A stretch of DNA of 64,000 bases from Hansfordia pulvinata (Eukaryota; Ascomycota; Sordariomycetes; Xylariales): contig BJKQ01000001.1 of assembly GCA_006538405.1 (NCBI GenBank), forward strand, positions 2,356,001-2,420,000, written 5' to 3'. Shown here piece by piece: positions 21,758-34,084 of this stretch. The notes under the pieces were generated by a model. It was not told the origin of the DNA. It did not search any database and worked only from the letters and a program-made list of their open reading frames with translations. How positions within the stretch are numbered: the stretch's first letter is position 1; the number at the start of each line of letters is the position of its first letter. The translations under genes and the position numbers were made by a program.

Positions 21758-23022
21758 ATGTCAACAACGCCCATGCCCGACCCCTCGACGCTCGAGGGCG
21801 GCCTGGACGCTTACGGCGGCGGCCAGGTCATTGCTTGCGCCGTGGTCTTCTTGGTCGGCTGCACCGCGTTTCTCGGCCTGCGTTTCCTCGCTCTGCGCGT
21901 CGGCCGCCGCTCGCCGTCGGTCGAGGACTGGCTCATGATCCCCGCTTGGGTCCTCATGATGGGTCTGTGTGCCAACGTCATCTGCAGTAAGTCTTCATCC
22001 CCCACTTTTCCGTTCTCATTCAAAAAGAATTGGCACAAGTCACAATTAGTCTTCTTCCCAACGGCTACTAACCAACCCGATCTGTAGGTGTCGTGTACGG
22101 TGGCGTGGGAAGGCATCTGATGTTTGTGCTCAAGACGGAGCCGAAGGCCATGACCTCGTGGGCGCAGACGCTGTTTGTGACCGAGTTCCTGTACGGGCTG
22201 CTCATCCCGCTGGAGAAGACGTCGATCCTGCTGCTGTACCTGCGGCTGTTCAGCATCCAGCGGTGGTTCCGCTTCACCATCTACGGCCTGATCGCGTACA
22301 TCTGGGCGTGGGGCATCAGCGAGTCGCTCGTGTCCATCTTCCAGTGCAGCCCCGTCGAGCACCAGTGGATCAAGTCGATGCCGGGGACGTGCATCGACGA
22401 GCTGGCGTACTACCGCTGGATCAGCGTGCCCAACGTGATCCACGACGTCGTGATGCTGTTCCTGCCGCTCCCCATGGTCTGGTCGCTGCAAATTGGCGGC
22501 CAGAAGAAGCTGGCGCTGACGTCGGTCTTCCTGATGGGCTCCATCGGCTGCGTTGCCTCGTTTGTGCGCATGGCCAACTTCTTCCAGCTCAACGCCCTGT
22601 CGGACAACACGTGGGCGTCGATCCAGCTCATGTCGTGGACGCTGGCCGAGCCGGGCATCATCTTCATCTGCGCCTGCATGCCCTCGCTGTGGCCCATGCT
22701 CGTCAAGATCGCCCCCAGCTTCGAGTCGCTGCGCAGCAAGTACAGCAGCAACTACTCGAGCCGCTCCGCCGTGGTCGAGTCGCAGCGCCGCGCCGCGGCC
22801 GCCGCCGTGGGCCGCAAGGGCTCGGCCGCCGGCTCCTCGTCCTTCGACGACGACCCCAAGGGCGACTTCATCCCCCTGTCCGACGTCGAGGCCCAGGCCG
22901 GCATGGCACCCTTCCCCGCCCGCGTCGTCGTCCGCGACGAGAACGGCGTCAGCTTCACCCAGCAGATTGTGTGGGAGCAGGACAACCGCCCTGCGGGCGA
23001 CGGCTACGCGCATGCGCGGTGA
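21758..23022 (+). CDS. Rhodopsin-domain (SAT4-type) integral membrane protein
   Basis: Fungal seven-span membrane protein of the rhodopsin-domain/SAT4 family; its biochemical role is generally unknown, though some members act in sensing or near metabolite clusters. Exons 21758-21986 and 22088-23022 (GTAAGT...CTGTAG) give about 387 residues, with an intact frame. The N-terminal span is IACAVVFLVGCTAFLGLRFL. It is followed by VEDWLMIPAW, the family hallmark after helix I. Next come LIPLEKTSILLLYLRLF, FQCSPVEHQW with GTCID (a conserved Cys pair), VIHDVVMLFLPLPMVWSL and KKLALTSVFLMGSIGCVASFVR. The cytosolic tail is about 90 residues, with an Arg/Ala-rich segment and an acidic DDDPKGD. It has the same domain family as the gene at 55.1-56.6 kb but differs in exon structure and tail. 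Confidence 0.88.
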
Positions 23023-24655
23023 TGCGGGACATCTCCAGCGTATGCTTGCCTTGAAGGGAAGGAAGAAGAAGAAGAAGGAAAAAAGCACAAAACCACACAT
23101 ATTTCTCTGCACATACATGACCATTATTCCAAGTACATTCCAAATCACCTGAATCTCTCAACTGTGCCCGAAACGTTCCTGCATATGCGCGTGCGTGTCT
23201 TGTACTGTGATCCGTACCTGTGTAAGGCTACAGAAATCGGGCTGAGGCTGGTCGAGATACCGGCGCCGTTCGTTCGACACAAATGAGTCACGCGAAGGAT
23301 TATGAAGCGTCTTGCGGCATCTCGAAGGCCCGAACCTGCTCTTTTCCTTTTTTTTTTCTTCATTCCTTTGGTAGTATTGAAAAGTCAGAAACGGGCCAAC
23401 ACAGAGATGCCAGGTTCACCGGTTTGGGGCAACCAGCATACTCGCACCAGTATCGCAGGATTAGCAGGGCTGCCTTTTCCCCCTTCCCCATGTCATCCAC
23501 CAACCCGCGTTCTCGCCAGAGCCGAGTTACTCGTACGAGCCTTCGCATCAAGAGGGGCTCTGCGTCCCCCAAAAGTGCAGGGGCTGCCGTCCGGGGCCCC
23601 CGGGAGATAATCAACCTTGCAACCACCCTGGAAGACACGCGAGATTCGGTCCACACCCGTGGTGGGTACCACACGTCAAATACTCCCCGTGACAACGGGC
23701 GGACAGGGTTACAAGGACTCGCGCAGGGCCCTCCCCTCACACTTTCTCGTGCGGGAAATCATCCCGGCCGAGGCCCAGACTCACAACCACACCCATCATA
23801 CGGAGTGCCTATCGTACGCGTACCTGTCAGGCCAGGCGTGCCAGGGTAGGGGCAAGGCAAGGCAAGGGTGTTGTTGGTCCCAGGTTCCCGAAAATCGTTC
23901 CTGAATACCGGCAATTTCAGCGCGCGCGTGTGCGAGTATGAGTAAGGTATGTACGAGTCTGAGGGAGCACCATCCTGAATGGGTCAAGGTACCCAGCCAG
24001 GGGTCGCCGGCGACCAGCGCCGTAGTCTGGGCCCCAATGACGCCGAAGGCAACACCGACAGGATGGAGGTTGTTAAGCTTCTGGACCAGGCATGTATCAC
24101 GACCCCGGGCAAGGGAGCGGGCGAGGGAGCGGGCGAGTTGGTGGGTGATTGCGGCGGCCATCACCTCGACCGAGACCTGAGGCGGGAGTTCCCTCCAAGC
24201 CAAGTTTGTCTGGTCGGTCCGTCGTCCACACCACGCATGCGAATGCGGCCTTTCTCTCTCTCGACATGTCCGCGAGTAGCATGAGATGGCCGGCTTTTCT
24301 CGGACTTGACGAACTCCTCAGCAAAGCAGGTAGGTGGTCTTCGATCCCCAAAACGTCTTCCTGATCGGCGGGAATCCCGCGTTCATCAAGCTGCAAAGAC
24401 TCCAAAACGAGACGACGCAATCCACGGCCCAATGTCGATGCCTGGCGCGTGCCGAGAACCTGTCTCTCTCTTTTTCTGGGTGAGGTGTCCATCCGTCCGT
24501 CGGGAAAGGATCGGTTTCTGTCTTTGCGGCTCATGTGAGGGTGGGCGTCAGGATGCGCGATTGCGATTACGAATACTCGGACTGGAATGGGCGAGCGGGA
24601 GGAATCGGGACTGATTGCCAGCCGTCCCCGCCTGGGCGCGACCACCGTAGCGCCA

Positions 24656-24729
<74 letters not shown>

Positions 24730-27123
24730 GATGATGACGATGGGGAGATGAGGAGAATCCCCCACGCATCCCGGCTCCTTTCCATAACGGCCCTCTGGCC
24801 AGCCCTGTGCCTGCCTGCCTGCCTGCTTTGCTTCCCAATGCCCACTGCCCACTCCCCGCCAGCCTCGGGCGGAGCGCGGGAGGTACCCATGCACCCATGG
24901 AGGGTGGACGAGGTACGAGAGGTACTCGTAGCCCGAGGCCCCGGGCAGGCGGCCTAGGCTACAACCTAACGGGCTAACCTATAGACACTCGTTGGCGCGT
25001 TTGAGATTTCCTCGTCTTAGGTTCCCAGGTGCCGCTTGCTCCTTCCCGAGCCTCATGTGCCCACGCGCGCGAATTACCGAGCCTAAAACAATCAAAGGTA
25101 CCTAAGGCACGGGCACGGATGATGGAGGTGACTGCCCGCCCACGCCGCCCTCCATACGGTAGGCATGTACCTACCTTACCTAGGTACATGTAGCGATATC
25201 TACACCATCAACTCTTCATAAAAACCATTTGCCGCGGGAAGCAAGACCGTGGGATTGCCGTGGTCCTTATTTCCGCCCACTGCCCGGAGAGAACTTTACG
25301 ACCTCACCTCACCTTTGCTGGTGAGACGAGAGGGGTATTATGTACAAGCGGGCCCGCATGGATGGCATCACACCCCTCCCGTCTCTCCGTCGTCTCTTCA
25401 AAGCGCCGGCCCTGTGACAGAGGAGGTCGGCAGCTGCTCTCCCATCTCAGAGACGGCGAGCTGCTATTTCCGTGCATTATTCGCGCCGGCTCACTCATGA
25501 CGGCTCTTCCCCTTACGATGGATACATGTATAGCCCCAGCAACAAAACAAGTCTACGAGTGGTGCTACTATTCAGCGCGCGACCGGAGCCGGAAACCCAC
25601 AACTGAGTAGAGTCCAGCGACGCGTGCATCGTGCAGTGCAACCCGTGGCTGCTCGTCACCATCCCAAACGAGTAATGAGTGATCAGAGAGCGTGTGTGTC
25701 TGTGTGTCGGTGGGTGTGTGGGCGAGTGGGTGAGTGGGTGAGTGGTTGCATTGCATTTTGGGCGGGCGGATCTCTGCGCTGCCGATCCTCCGTCTTCTCC
25801 GAAAACAAGGTTGCGCCACCGTGGGCCCTGCGTTCCCACCCTCGCCTCGTTGCATCTTGCATCCATGTGACTTGCCCACTTGCTTCGACGAGTCCTGTTA
25901 CGAGTCCTCGTACTCGTCGTCCAGGCTGGGCAAAGCAACCCGCACCGGAGGCCCCGGGGGGAAAGGCATGCATGTGAGGCCGGCGAGTGGCCGCAGAGAG
26001 AGCGAAGAGACCGGCTGGCTGCGGGATGCAGCCACCGGCTTTGCTGAGAACTGGACATTACCTATTATCCCGCGTGACGACATTCTTTGTGAATCGGGTA
26101 CCCGTACGAGTGAGTATAAGCATGCGGCCGCAACAAAGCCCTGTGACCCGGCCAGCCACCCGCGTCACCACGGCTGTGTCCTGCAGCTCCGACCGATGCT
26201 CTCCAGGCGAAGATCTGGCGAGGGTGGAGCCAGGGACGATCCCTCTTGTGGAAGGAGACTCGGCTGCTCGTTGCTACCAATGGTTTCGCCGCGGGCTCGG
26301 CACGTGGTGTGTGTGTCTCTCACTTTCTCTCTCTGTCTCCCTCTCTCTCCCTCCCTCATCATTGACTCAGCAACCTCGGGCCCCGAGAGCTGAGAAGTTA
26401 GGCGGAGCTAGGAGATATGACTAAGAGCGCGCACTACGATCCTTCGCTTCTCGCAATCTGCAGCCACCAGACACATTGGGAGCATGCACACGGCGTACGA
26501 GTATTGTGTGTGAACTAATTCTTTGCCTTTTTGTTTGGATCCGCGCGAGCTATGCTGGAACCCGCATCGGGGCTTTCTATTTCTAGTGGCGCGCCCCCCT
26601 TCGCTACCAGGCCACGCCTGACTGATAGCGAGCAGCTGGCGTCCTGAGATCGGGTCCGCCCAATTGCGGGAGCTAAAAACCCCCTTGCTCTCGGAGAAGG
26701 ATGGGATCTGCAGGAACTTTTGACTGGATAGCCGACGAGTAATGGAAAAGAGGGAGAAAGAGAAGGGGAAAAAAGAGGTATGTACAAGGGTGTCTACATC
26801 ATCAATCCAGACGGGACACGAACGAGGAGATGGAGAACAGAAAATAAAGGAAATAAAAGAGAGAAGCAGTGATGAGTTCCCGTCGCTAGCCAGTTATGCA
26901 AGAAGAAAAAGAGAGAGAGAGAGAGAAAAACAAAAAAAGAGGGGACGAAAGGTGCGAAGCTCAAAGCCAGTTGGCTCGCCCTGCGCTCGTCGATGGGTTG
27001 ATCTCTCTGGCAGATTTCCTGGGCCAACCAAAGACACCGGAGCCGCGATGATGGTTGTAGAGTGTACCAGAAAATGAAAGGGTATGTTGTGTGTGTGTGC
27101 GTGTGTGTATATGTGTGTGTTTC
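23023..27123. other. Long intergenic region with microsatellites
   Basis: 4.1 kb with no supportable gene. It holds the large CT array (24655-24727), motif copies at 23528, 24923 and 26496, near copies at 25899-25917 and 26102-26110, GTGTG/GTGAGT tracts at about 25692-25745, TACCTA repeats at 25168-25187, CT-rich 26311-26355 and a purine-rich tract 26740-26945. Open frames across the CT array are low-complexity Arg/Glu or Ser/Leu repeats. Confidence 0.55.
24655..24727. repeat. (CT)n/(GA)n dinucleotide microsatellite
   Basis: About 73 bases of CT repeats with one TTCT interruption near 24670. It is the longest simple repeat in the window and lies in a gene-free spacer. Confidence 0.97.
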
Positions 27124-28208
27124 TTAGACCATGACCTTCTGGGCGTACTCGCCGAGAAGGCCGGCCATGAAGCCGGCGCCGACGATCCAGAACTGGTCGT
27201 GGAACCAGGCGCCGCAGCTCTCGGGCTTGGACAGGTCGACGTCGTAGATGTAGTAGGCCATGGCGGCGGCGACGCCGCCGACGGTGCCGACGAAGTAGGC
27301 GGCGCCGAAGCCGGCCCAGGCGCCGCACAGGGCCAGCAGGCCGACCTGGGCGACGGACAGGACCGAGGCGACCAGCTTGGTGCTGTCCTTGAGGCGGACG
27401 GCCATGCCCTTGACGCCGGCGGCCTCGTCGTCGGCGACGTCCTGGTGCGCGTAGATGGTGTCGTAGGTGATGGTCCACAGGACGTTGGCGGCGAAGAGGG
27501 CCAGAGTGGGCGCGGCGCGGCCTGCGCCTCCGGCCCGGCCCCGGCCTCGAACGGGTCCATGCCCAGGGCGGCGACGCAGAAGAGCAGGGCCCAGGCGAAG
27601 GGGAAGCCGAGGACGACCTGGGGGTAGTAGGTGACGCGCTTCATGAGGGCGTAGACGAAGAAGAGGGCGACGGCGACGGCCATGTGGGGGCGGCACTCGT
27701 CGGCGAACAGCGACAGCATCGGGTACATGAGCCCCAGCAGGGCCGCGGTGAAGGCGTGCGCCTGGGCCGTCGACACGGCGCCCCGGGCGACGGGCCGGTG
27801 GCGGCAGCGCTCGACGCGGCGGTCGAAGCCCTGGTCCACCGTGTCGTTCCACGCGCACGCGGCGCCGCGCAGCAGCACGTTGAAGGGCAGCAGCGCCGCC
27901 GCCACGGCCAGCAGGCGCGCCGGCGAGGGAGTCGTCGGCGCGATGCACGCCGCGTACGCCAGGCCGATCAGGTAGGGGAAGTAGAAGGCGTACAGCCCGC
28001 CCGGCCGGTCGAGGCGCATCAGCTGCCCGTAGGGGACCCACGACGCCGGGAGGCGCGACAGAACGCCCGTCGTCGGGTCCGCGTAGTCGGGCAGATGGGG
28101 GAAGAAGTTGATGTCTTTGTCCTGGACGGCGGCCGGCGCCGGCGTGTTGGACCGCCGGCGGGACGACGCCTGCGCCTGGGCGGTGATGACGGAGGTGGAA
28201 GTGACCAT
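27124..28208 (-). CDS. UbiA-family prenyltransferase (one frameshift)
   Basis: Integral membrane aromatic prenyltransferase, about 361 residues after adding one base; no introns. LRLDRP-like motif 'MRLDRPGGLYAFYFPYLIG' lies at residues 64-82. The first Asp-rich motif NDTVDQGFD is at residues 121-129 and the second, YDTIYAHQDVADD, near residue 250; these bind Mg2+-diphosphate. Several hydrophobic spans are present. The motif set (CAWNDTVD, RPVARGAVS, DVADDEAAGVKGMAVR) resembles fungal 4-hydroxybenzoate-type and meroterpenoid prenyltransferases. The Ala/Ser/Arg-rich N-terminus could still be a mitochondrial presequence, so COQ2 cannot be excluded. The frame breaks at the run 27508-27510. The start ATG at 28208 is the first in frame. 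It faces away from the P450 gene across 4 kb. Confidence 0.86.
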
Positions 28209-31200
28209 TGTGCCTTTATTTTTTTTTGATTTCTTTCTTTTTCTCCCCTGATGTCAAAGGAGAAATAAAATAGACTGGTGTGGAAAAGATTTTGAGGTCT
28301 TGGATAACGAAGGGGGCTTTTTCTTGTCGAAGGGGGAGAGAGAAGGCGGGGTGATATATATGTGCCATGCTGCTATATGCAGTACCTCACTTACACCCTC
28401 ACACATTGACACTCAGTACGCATACACACACACACACACACATACAGGCTCCGGGAATAGCAAATAGGCCGAGTCTCTTGCCCTGTCTGTCTGTCTGTGT
28501 GTCACCCAGATCTAAACCTAAGTTAGACCTCGGGCCACCGCAACACCACCATCCTTCTCCATCCCAACAAAGGCTCACGCCGGCACTCTGTTCTGCTCAC
28601 AGCAAGCCACTCTCCTTCTCCTTGACCACGATGCAACAGGCCCGCAAAGCCGCAGGTCCGTTCGTCCTGCCCCGACGTACCGGCATGGGCATCAACTCCG
28701 AAAACGAGCTAGCCGGTCCAGACAAGGCTCCAGCGAACTGGATCGAGAGCGGGCCTCGTGGGATTCATCATCCACATGCCTCAGGTACGAGGAGGAGGGG
28801 GGGGGGGGGGCTAGGTCAGGTACTCTGCTCACATCAGGCATACATGTACCAGGCCTTAGCTGACATACGTGCCAGACCAACCACGTACAGAGGGCAGAAC
28901 AGGATAAGGCAGGGTAGGGCAGGGCGGCGGCGACGCCGGAGGACATGGGACATGGCATCCAGCCCTGCGGACCCTCCTCGCGATGGACGTTTCACCCGCA
29001 AAGGAGCAGGCAGATGGGGCGCCGCCGTCGTGCCCGCGGCCTGGAATCATCGTGATAAGCTTTCCTCGTCCGGCATCGTTGGCGCTATCCGATCCCTCCG
29101 GCCCGCTCAAACGTCTCTAAAGAAGCCACCGCCGCGCCCTCGAGTACCTGGGTATCTCGTACAAGTACACTCAACGAGCGAAGTCCCCATCTGCCTCACC
29201 GGGAGCCCTGGGTCGCAGCTCGATCCTGCGAGCAGGAGACAGGGGCGGGGGCTCTGATGTAATATCGCGTGTGGCTTGTTTGTGAGATTGGAGGAGAAGG
29301 CTGGCCTACGCTGGTAACCTAATCTCCAAGGCTGTTTAGCGGGCCTCTTCTACTCCTGGGGCTCGTATGTTCGGAATTATTTTTGGATGCGTCCCGGACT
29401 GACGGAACTCACCAGTGGGAAAGCGTACGAGTAGGGCTCTGATGCCTTGGTCCGTCGTGGGTTTCCTTCAATGCCGTATTTTCTAACCGTGTTTTCTAAT
29501 TTAGCAACACGCAATCTCGGAGCTGTAGAGCCATTGGTCATGTTGAGTTGATGGGATCCCGAGCACCATAATTCGAGAAGCGAAGAGGCATGTTGAAAGG
29601 GCCACGGCGGTCCGTTTACCTGGCCGCGAAGAGTCCCTGGTTGGAGGGTGTGGGTTGAGAGCAAGGGTACCGACAGCACATGACAGACGTTATTACCCAA
29701 GGACTGGGACGCCCTGGCCAACCAAAATCGACACCGAGACGATTGACAGCCAAGTGATAACAATGTCGCCGACCATGCCGCGGTGTGCATGCTCGTAAAG
29801 GAAAGCCAGACAGGGATCCAGATACAATCGCAACAATGAAGCACCGGACAATGGCCAGAAAGACCGGGTAAGGCATGCACAGCTGCCGCCGTCGGTGGGC
29901 TTGTACACACAGAATCCTCCAACTAGTAGGTAGTAGTCGTAAGGCCCTCTCCTCGGGCGGTGGCTGCTCCGATGCCGACACAATACCCGTACGAGTACGT
30001 GCAATGGGGAATCGACTGGGTCACTACTTACCTTACCTTGTGGGGCTGGCACATGTTGCTTCTATCCGAGGAGCCCTCCAGGTACTCGTACGCCCAACCT
30101 CGACTGGTCTCGCGGGGGCAGCAGGAGTGGAGGGGAGGGGAGGGGAGGGGATGTAGGGATCTCTCGTCAGTGCTCGCGTTAGCCCGTGCTGTTGTCCTTA
30201 CTGCTTCTTGTTGGTTGGCAAGACTGGCATGGGAGCTCCACAAGCCCTGTGGCCCCCAACCCTTCAAGGTTCATCACGTGGTCCTTTGGAGTTTGATCGC
30301 TGGATGGGAACCAGTCGAGCGCCAGCAGATAGACTGCAGGGCGGGCGAGCGAGCGAGCGGGCGGGTGTGTGGGTGTGCGGGCGTGCGGGCACAGTTCGGT
30401 GCGGAGAAGGACTCTTCCGGGGCGCACGCCCGGAGAGCCGTCGTCGTGGTCGTTGTCGTTGTCGTTGAAGTTGAAGTCGAGGTCCGAGAGCTTCCTGTGG
30501 CCCCGCTTAAGCTGGTAGCGAGGCACGACCGGGGGGGCTTAACAGTGGGCATCGGGTGTTGATCACGGGCTGGCAGCCGTTGTTGGTGTGTGGGTGTGCG
30601 TGCCGCGAGCGCTCGTACGAGTACATCCATCGTGCCCGTGGCTGGCCCCACTTGAAAGCCGCTTGAAGCGTTCCTTCGGCCGGGGCCGACTGCTTTGACG
30701 GGGCTCCACAGCTGGAGCCCGCCGACGTGAATTGCACTGGGTGACTGGGCAGGCACGGCAGGTTCAGGGTTCGGGCTGGTCCCAGCTCTCGTAGAGGTAC
30801 ATTGCGCCTCTTTGGCCGGGTTGCGCAGGATTAACGGCACCCCCCTTCCTTCCTCGTACTGGTCCATAATCGAGTACCCCATCCTATTTCGGGATTTTTC
30901 CTGACTATACGCGTATACCTAGGTACTGCGTACTCGTAGATACTCTTAGTACCCTGGAGGCTCCTGTCAACTGGCCGATGAAGCACACCAGCCCCGCCGC
31001 CTCGGAGCGCACAACAGGAACCTATGTAGCGAACTATGCCGACCCCACGAGCACCCTCAACTCTCCAACTTTATTCCCAGACGAGCTAATCAGCCCGCCC
31101 GCCTTACCTTACTGCAGGAACGGCCGCAAATTAGCAAGGAACGAGCTGTGCAGAGCAGACCTACCTACCCGACATGATCTACTACTGATCTACCACTACC

Positions 31201-32267
31201 TGTATCTACCTGGAGGTATCTGAGCAGGTAGGTACCTCTTCTCCAAGGTACAGAGTTGAGGTCAGGCACGCTGCCAGGCAGCACGCGCTTCAGAAGCCCG
31301 TGCTCCCACTGCAGACTGCCCATCTGGGGACCACGCCGGCAGTTCTGCCACTTGCCACTGCATGCACATCAGATAGATGCCACCTTAAGGCGGGTATGCC
31401 GACACTACCTATGTACTGGGCACACCCGTGACACGAGTACCACCTGCCTTGAACGCCCCTCACCTACGGGCAGCACTGGATAGGCATGTACCTTGGGCCA
31501 TGGAACTGCCACCACCTCGCATTGGATGGATCCATGTTCCACTCTGATGAGCCATGGCCGGGAAGCACTCTCGTAAGTGTTCCCATGTCCCCCCGCCGCT
31601 GGCCCTTGCAGGCAGCAAGTCGAGCAGCCGAACAGCCAGCCGGACAGGCGGGAGGCCGAGGTGGATCACCGCCCCGAGTCTTCTGGCCGGGCTAGGCCCA
31701 GACACGACCAAGTGTCCGCGCGCGAGTCCACAGCGCGCCCCGGCATCCACACAGATAAGCCTCGACTCTCCCGAAGGATTCAACTTGTACGCACAAGTAC
31801 TCGTAGGCGATGTTCCGAGGTTGGACTGGCATTGTCATGCACAAGCGTCCGTCCTTGAGATACTCGCACGAAGGACTTGGCCCGCCGTTTGTGACCAGTT
31901 GGCAGTACTCACGGCCGCATCCTCGTAGCTCGCCTCGAACCCGCCAGGCGCCATCGGGGCTTTGTGAGTGAGTGAGTGAGTGAGTGTGTGTGTGTGTGTA
32001 TGTAGGGGGGGGGGGGGGGGTTTGTCACTCCGAACCTGTCTGCCACCGGCCACAGGCTGTCTATAAGGCTTTTTTCCCCGTTGATCTTCTTTCGTTTGTC
32101 TACTTTCGAATCGACACGCGATTTTTGCTCCAAGAATGTCACAAGTCGTCTGATCTCCTGCAGACTCACACAAGACGACAATCAGAGCAGACTGTAACGT
32201 GACTTGGCTTTCAAAGTTGCCTGGACGCTCAGAGACGTCACCCGCAGCGTACGGACTTTGTGTAATA
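28209..32267. other. Divergent intergenic region between UbiA and P450 genes
   Basis: 4.1 kb shared upstream region with the highest local density of the palindromic motif (29426, 29990, 30083, 30616, 30931, 31798). It also holds a CA array (about 28426-28444), a G14 run at 28797-28810, four AGGGG units at 30131-30150 (a possible G-quadruplex), GCGA repeats near 30345-30365, a GTGA/GT/G16 composite tract at 31967-32020, and TACCTA repeats at 30916-30925 and 31161-31237. The 296-codon open frame at 28367-29257 is low complexity at its start and has no family features. Confidence 0.55.
31967..32020. repeat. Composite GTGA / GT / poly-G simple repeat
   Basis: Tandem GTGA units pass into GT repeats, then GTATGTA, then a run of about 16 G. 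It lies 250 bases upstream of the P450 start codon. The G run is the longest homopolymer noticed in the window. Confidence 0.9.
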
Positions 32268-34084
32268 ATGATTTCGCTCTTTTCCCCCACAGGGCCGCTG
32301 GCTCTTATTCTTTTGTTCACATCGGCATGCCTCGCCTCGGCCTACGTAGCGTTGCTACCTCCTCATAAGAGAGGCCGGCTCCTGGGTAGACGATATCGAC
32401 TGCCCCCAGGTCCTTCAGGTCGCCCTGTCGTCGGTAGCCTGCTGGACTGGCTCCAGGCGCGTGGCTCGGGCAAGATGGTTCCTTGGGTGAGTCTCTTCTT
32501 TCTTTCTTCCCAGATGATTTCGCACAGACACCCACAAAGCGAGCGAGTTTTCAGCACATCATAGAGGTGTGTGTGTGTGCCTCTCTAAGAGAGAGAGAGA
32601 GTTTGTGGGCAGCGAGCGCTGACTTGTCAATTTGGGGTTCTCCAGCTCGTCAAGCAAGCCGAGTACGGCGAGATGACGACACTGAGCATGGGCACCAAGA
32701 CGTGGGTGCTGCTCAACAGCAGCCGGGTCAGCAACGAGATCATCTCGCGGCGGGCAGCCACCACGCACGAGCGGCCCTACTTCCCCGTCGCAGGCGGGCT
32801 GGTCAGTCGCGACAAGCGCCTGTTCCTGCAGAAGACGGACGACTGGCGCGAGGGCCGCCGGCTGCTGCACCAGCTGCTGATGGGCGCCTCCGCCCGGCGG
32901 CACGGCGAGGTCGCCGAGGCGGCGTCGGCCGGCCTGCTGGCGGCCTACCTGGACGAGCCGACCGCCTGGTATGCGCACCACTACCGCTACGCCGTCGCCG
33001 TCATGAACAAGATCGTGACGGGCCGCCCCCTGCGCAAGGCGCGCGCCGAGCTGCAGGACCTGCAGGACGTCACCTCGAGCTTCCTGACCTGCATCAACAG
33101 CAGCTTCGCCGAGTTCTTCCCCCAGCTCAACCTGCTGCCGCGCCCCCTGCAGCTGTGGAGGCCGCACTGGGAGGCCATGGGCGCCTTCCACTACGACGTC
33201 TTCCGCCGCTGGTGGGCGGGCATGACGGCTTCTGACGCCGATGCCGCCCCTGGCGCCGAGCCCAACTTTGTCCGTGACGCCGCCCGCGGCCGGTACTCGG
33301 GCTCCGAGGACCAGGCCATGTACCTGACCATGCTGGCCATCGTCGCCGGCGCCGACAACCCCCGCATGACCATGAACGCCGGCGTCATGGCCTGCCTGGC
33401 GTACCCGGACGCCATGGCGCGGGCTCGGGAGGAGCTGGAGCGCGTGTGCGGCGCCGGTAGCGACGACGAGCACGGCCACGACTCTGGGAACGAGAACAAC
33501 CCAGGCGCAGACCCCGGCAACGCCCCCTCCGCCTCCCCAACCTCGACGACCTGCCCAACTGCCCCTACACGTGCGCCTTCGTCAAGGAGGTGCTGCGCTG
33601 GCGGCCAACCGTGCCCCTGGTCCCGCAGCGCGTCGCCGTCGAGGACTTTGACTTTGAGGGCTACCGCTTCCCCGCCGGCACCGAGTTCCTCGTCAACTCG
33701 ATCCCCGTGTGCGCCGAGGGCTACGAGGGGCCCGGCGAGTTCCGGCCCGAGCGCTGGCTCGACCAGGAGGCCGCCTCCGCGGCCGCGAAGGGCCAGGGCA
33801 AGGACAAGGACGGCAGCGGCGTCGAGCAGGACCTCTGGCAGTTCGCCTTCAGCGGGGGCCGCCGGTCCTGCGTGGGCTACAAGCTGGCCCAGAAGGAGCT
33901 CTTCGTCACCTTCGCCCGCCTGCTGTACTGCTTCGACATCTCGCCCGCCGGCGCCTTCAGCGACCGCGAGCTCAACGCCTTTCGCCCGGGGGAGCCCTTC
34001 CCCGTCCGGGCCGCCGTGCGCGGCCCCGCCCACGAGCGCCTGATTCGGGACGAGGCCGCCAAGACGGATCTCTGGGGCTCTTGA
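32268..34084 (+). CDS. Cytochrome P450 monooxygenase (one frameshift)
   Basis: Heme-thiolate monooxygenase anchored in the ER by an N-terminal hydrophobic helix (LALILLFTSACLASAYVALL) followed by the proline hinge LPPGPSGRPVVG. Exons 32268-32486 and 32646-34084 give about 552 residues after adding one base. The I-helix reads IVAGADNPRMT, with Asn in place of the usual Thr of AGxDT. The K-helix ExxR is KEVLRWRP (~residue 386), the PERF region is FRPERWL, and the heme loop is FSGGRRSCVG with the axial Cys near residue 481, matching FxxGxRxCxG. The frame breaks in the C run 33523-33527, inside a Gly/Asn/Asp-rich insertion before the K-helix. Family and substrate are not assignable. The nearest biosynthetic gene is the divergent UbiA prenyltransferase. 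Confidence 0.92.

Noticed and set aside
22158..23054. 298-codon open frame overlapping the rhodopsin-domain gene
   Set aside because: It is a different frame of the same DNA, full of Arg/Ala/Pro/His as expected for GC-rich codon shadows.
21811..23148. 445-codon minus-strand open frame
   Set aside because: Antisense shadow of the rhodopsin-domain gene, rich in Arg, Gly and Asp. The plus-strand protein has clear spans and family motifs.
24548..24898. Arg/Glu-repeat protein across the CT array
   Set aside because: The repeat is a direct translation of (GA)n; flanking residues have no family features.
28367..29257. 296-codon plus-strand open frame
   Set aside because: It begins in a CA microsatellite (His/Thr repeats), crosses a G14 run, is Arg/Pro-rich by composition and shows no domain or splice logic.
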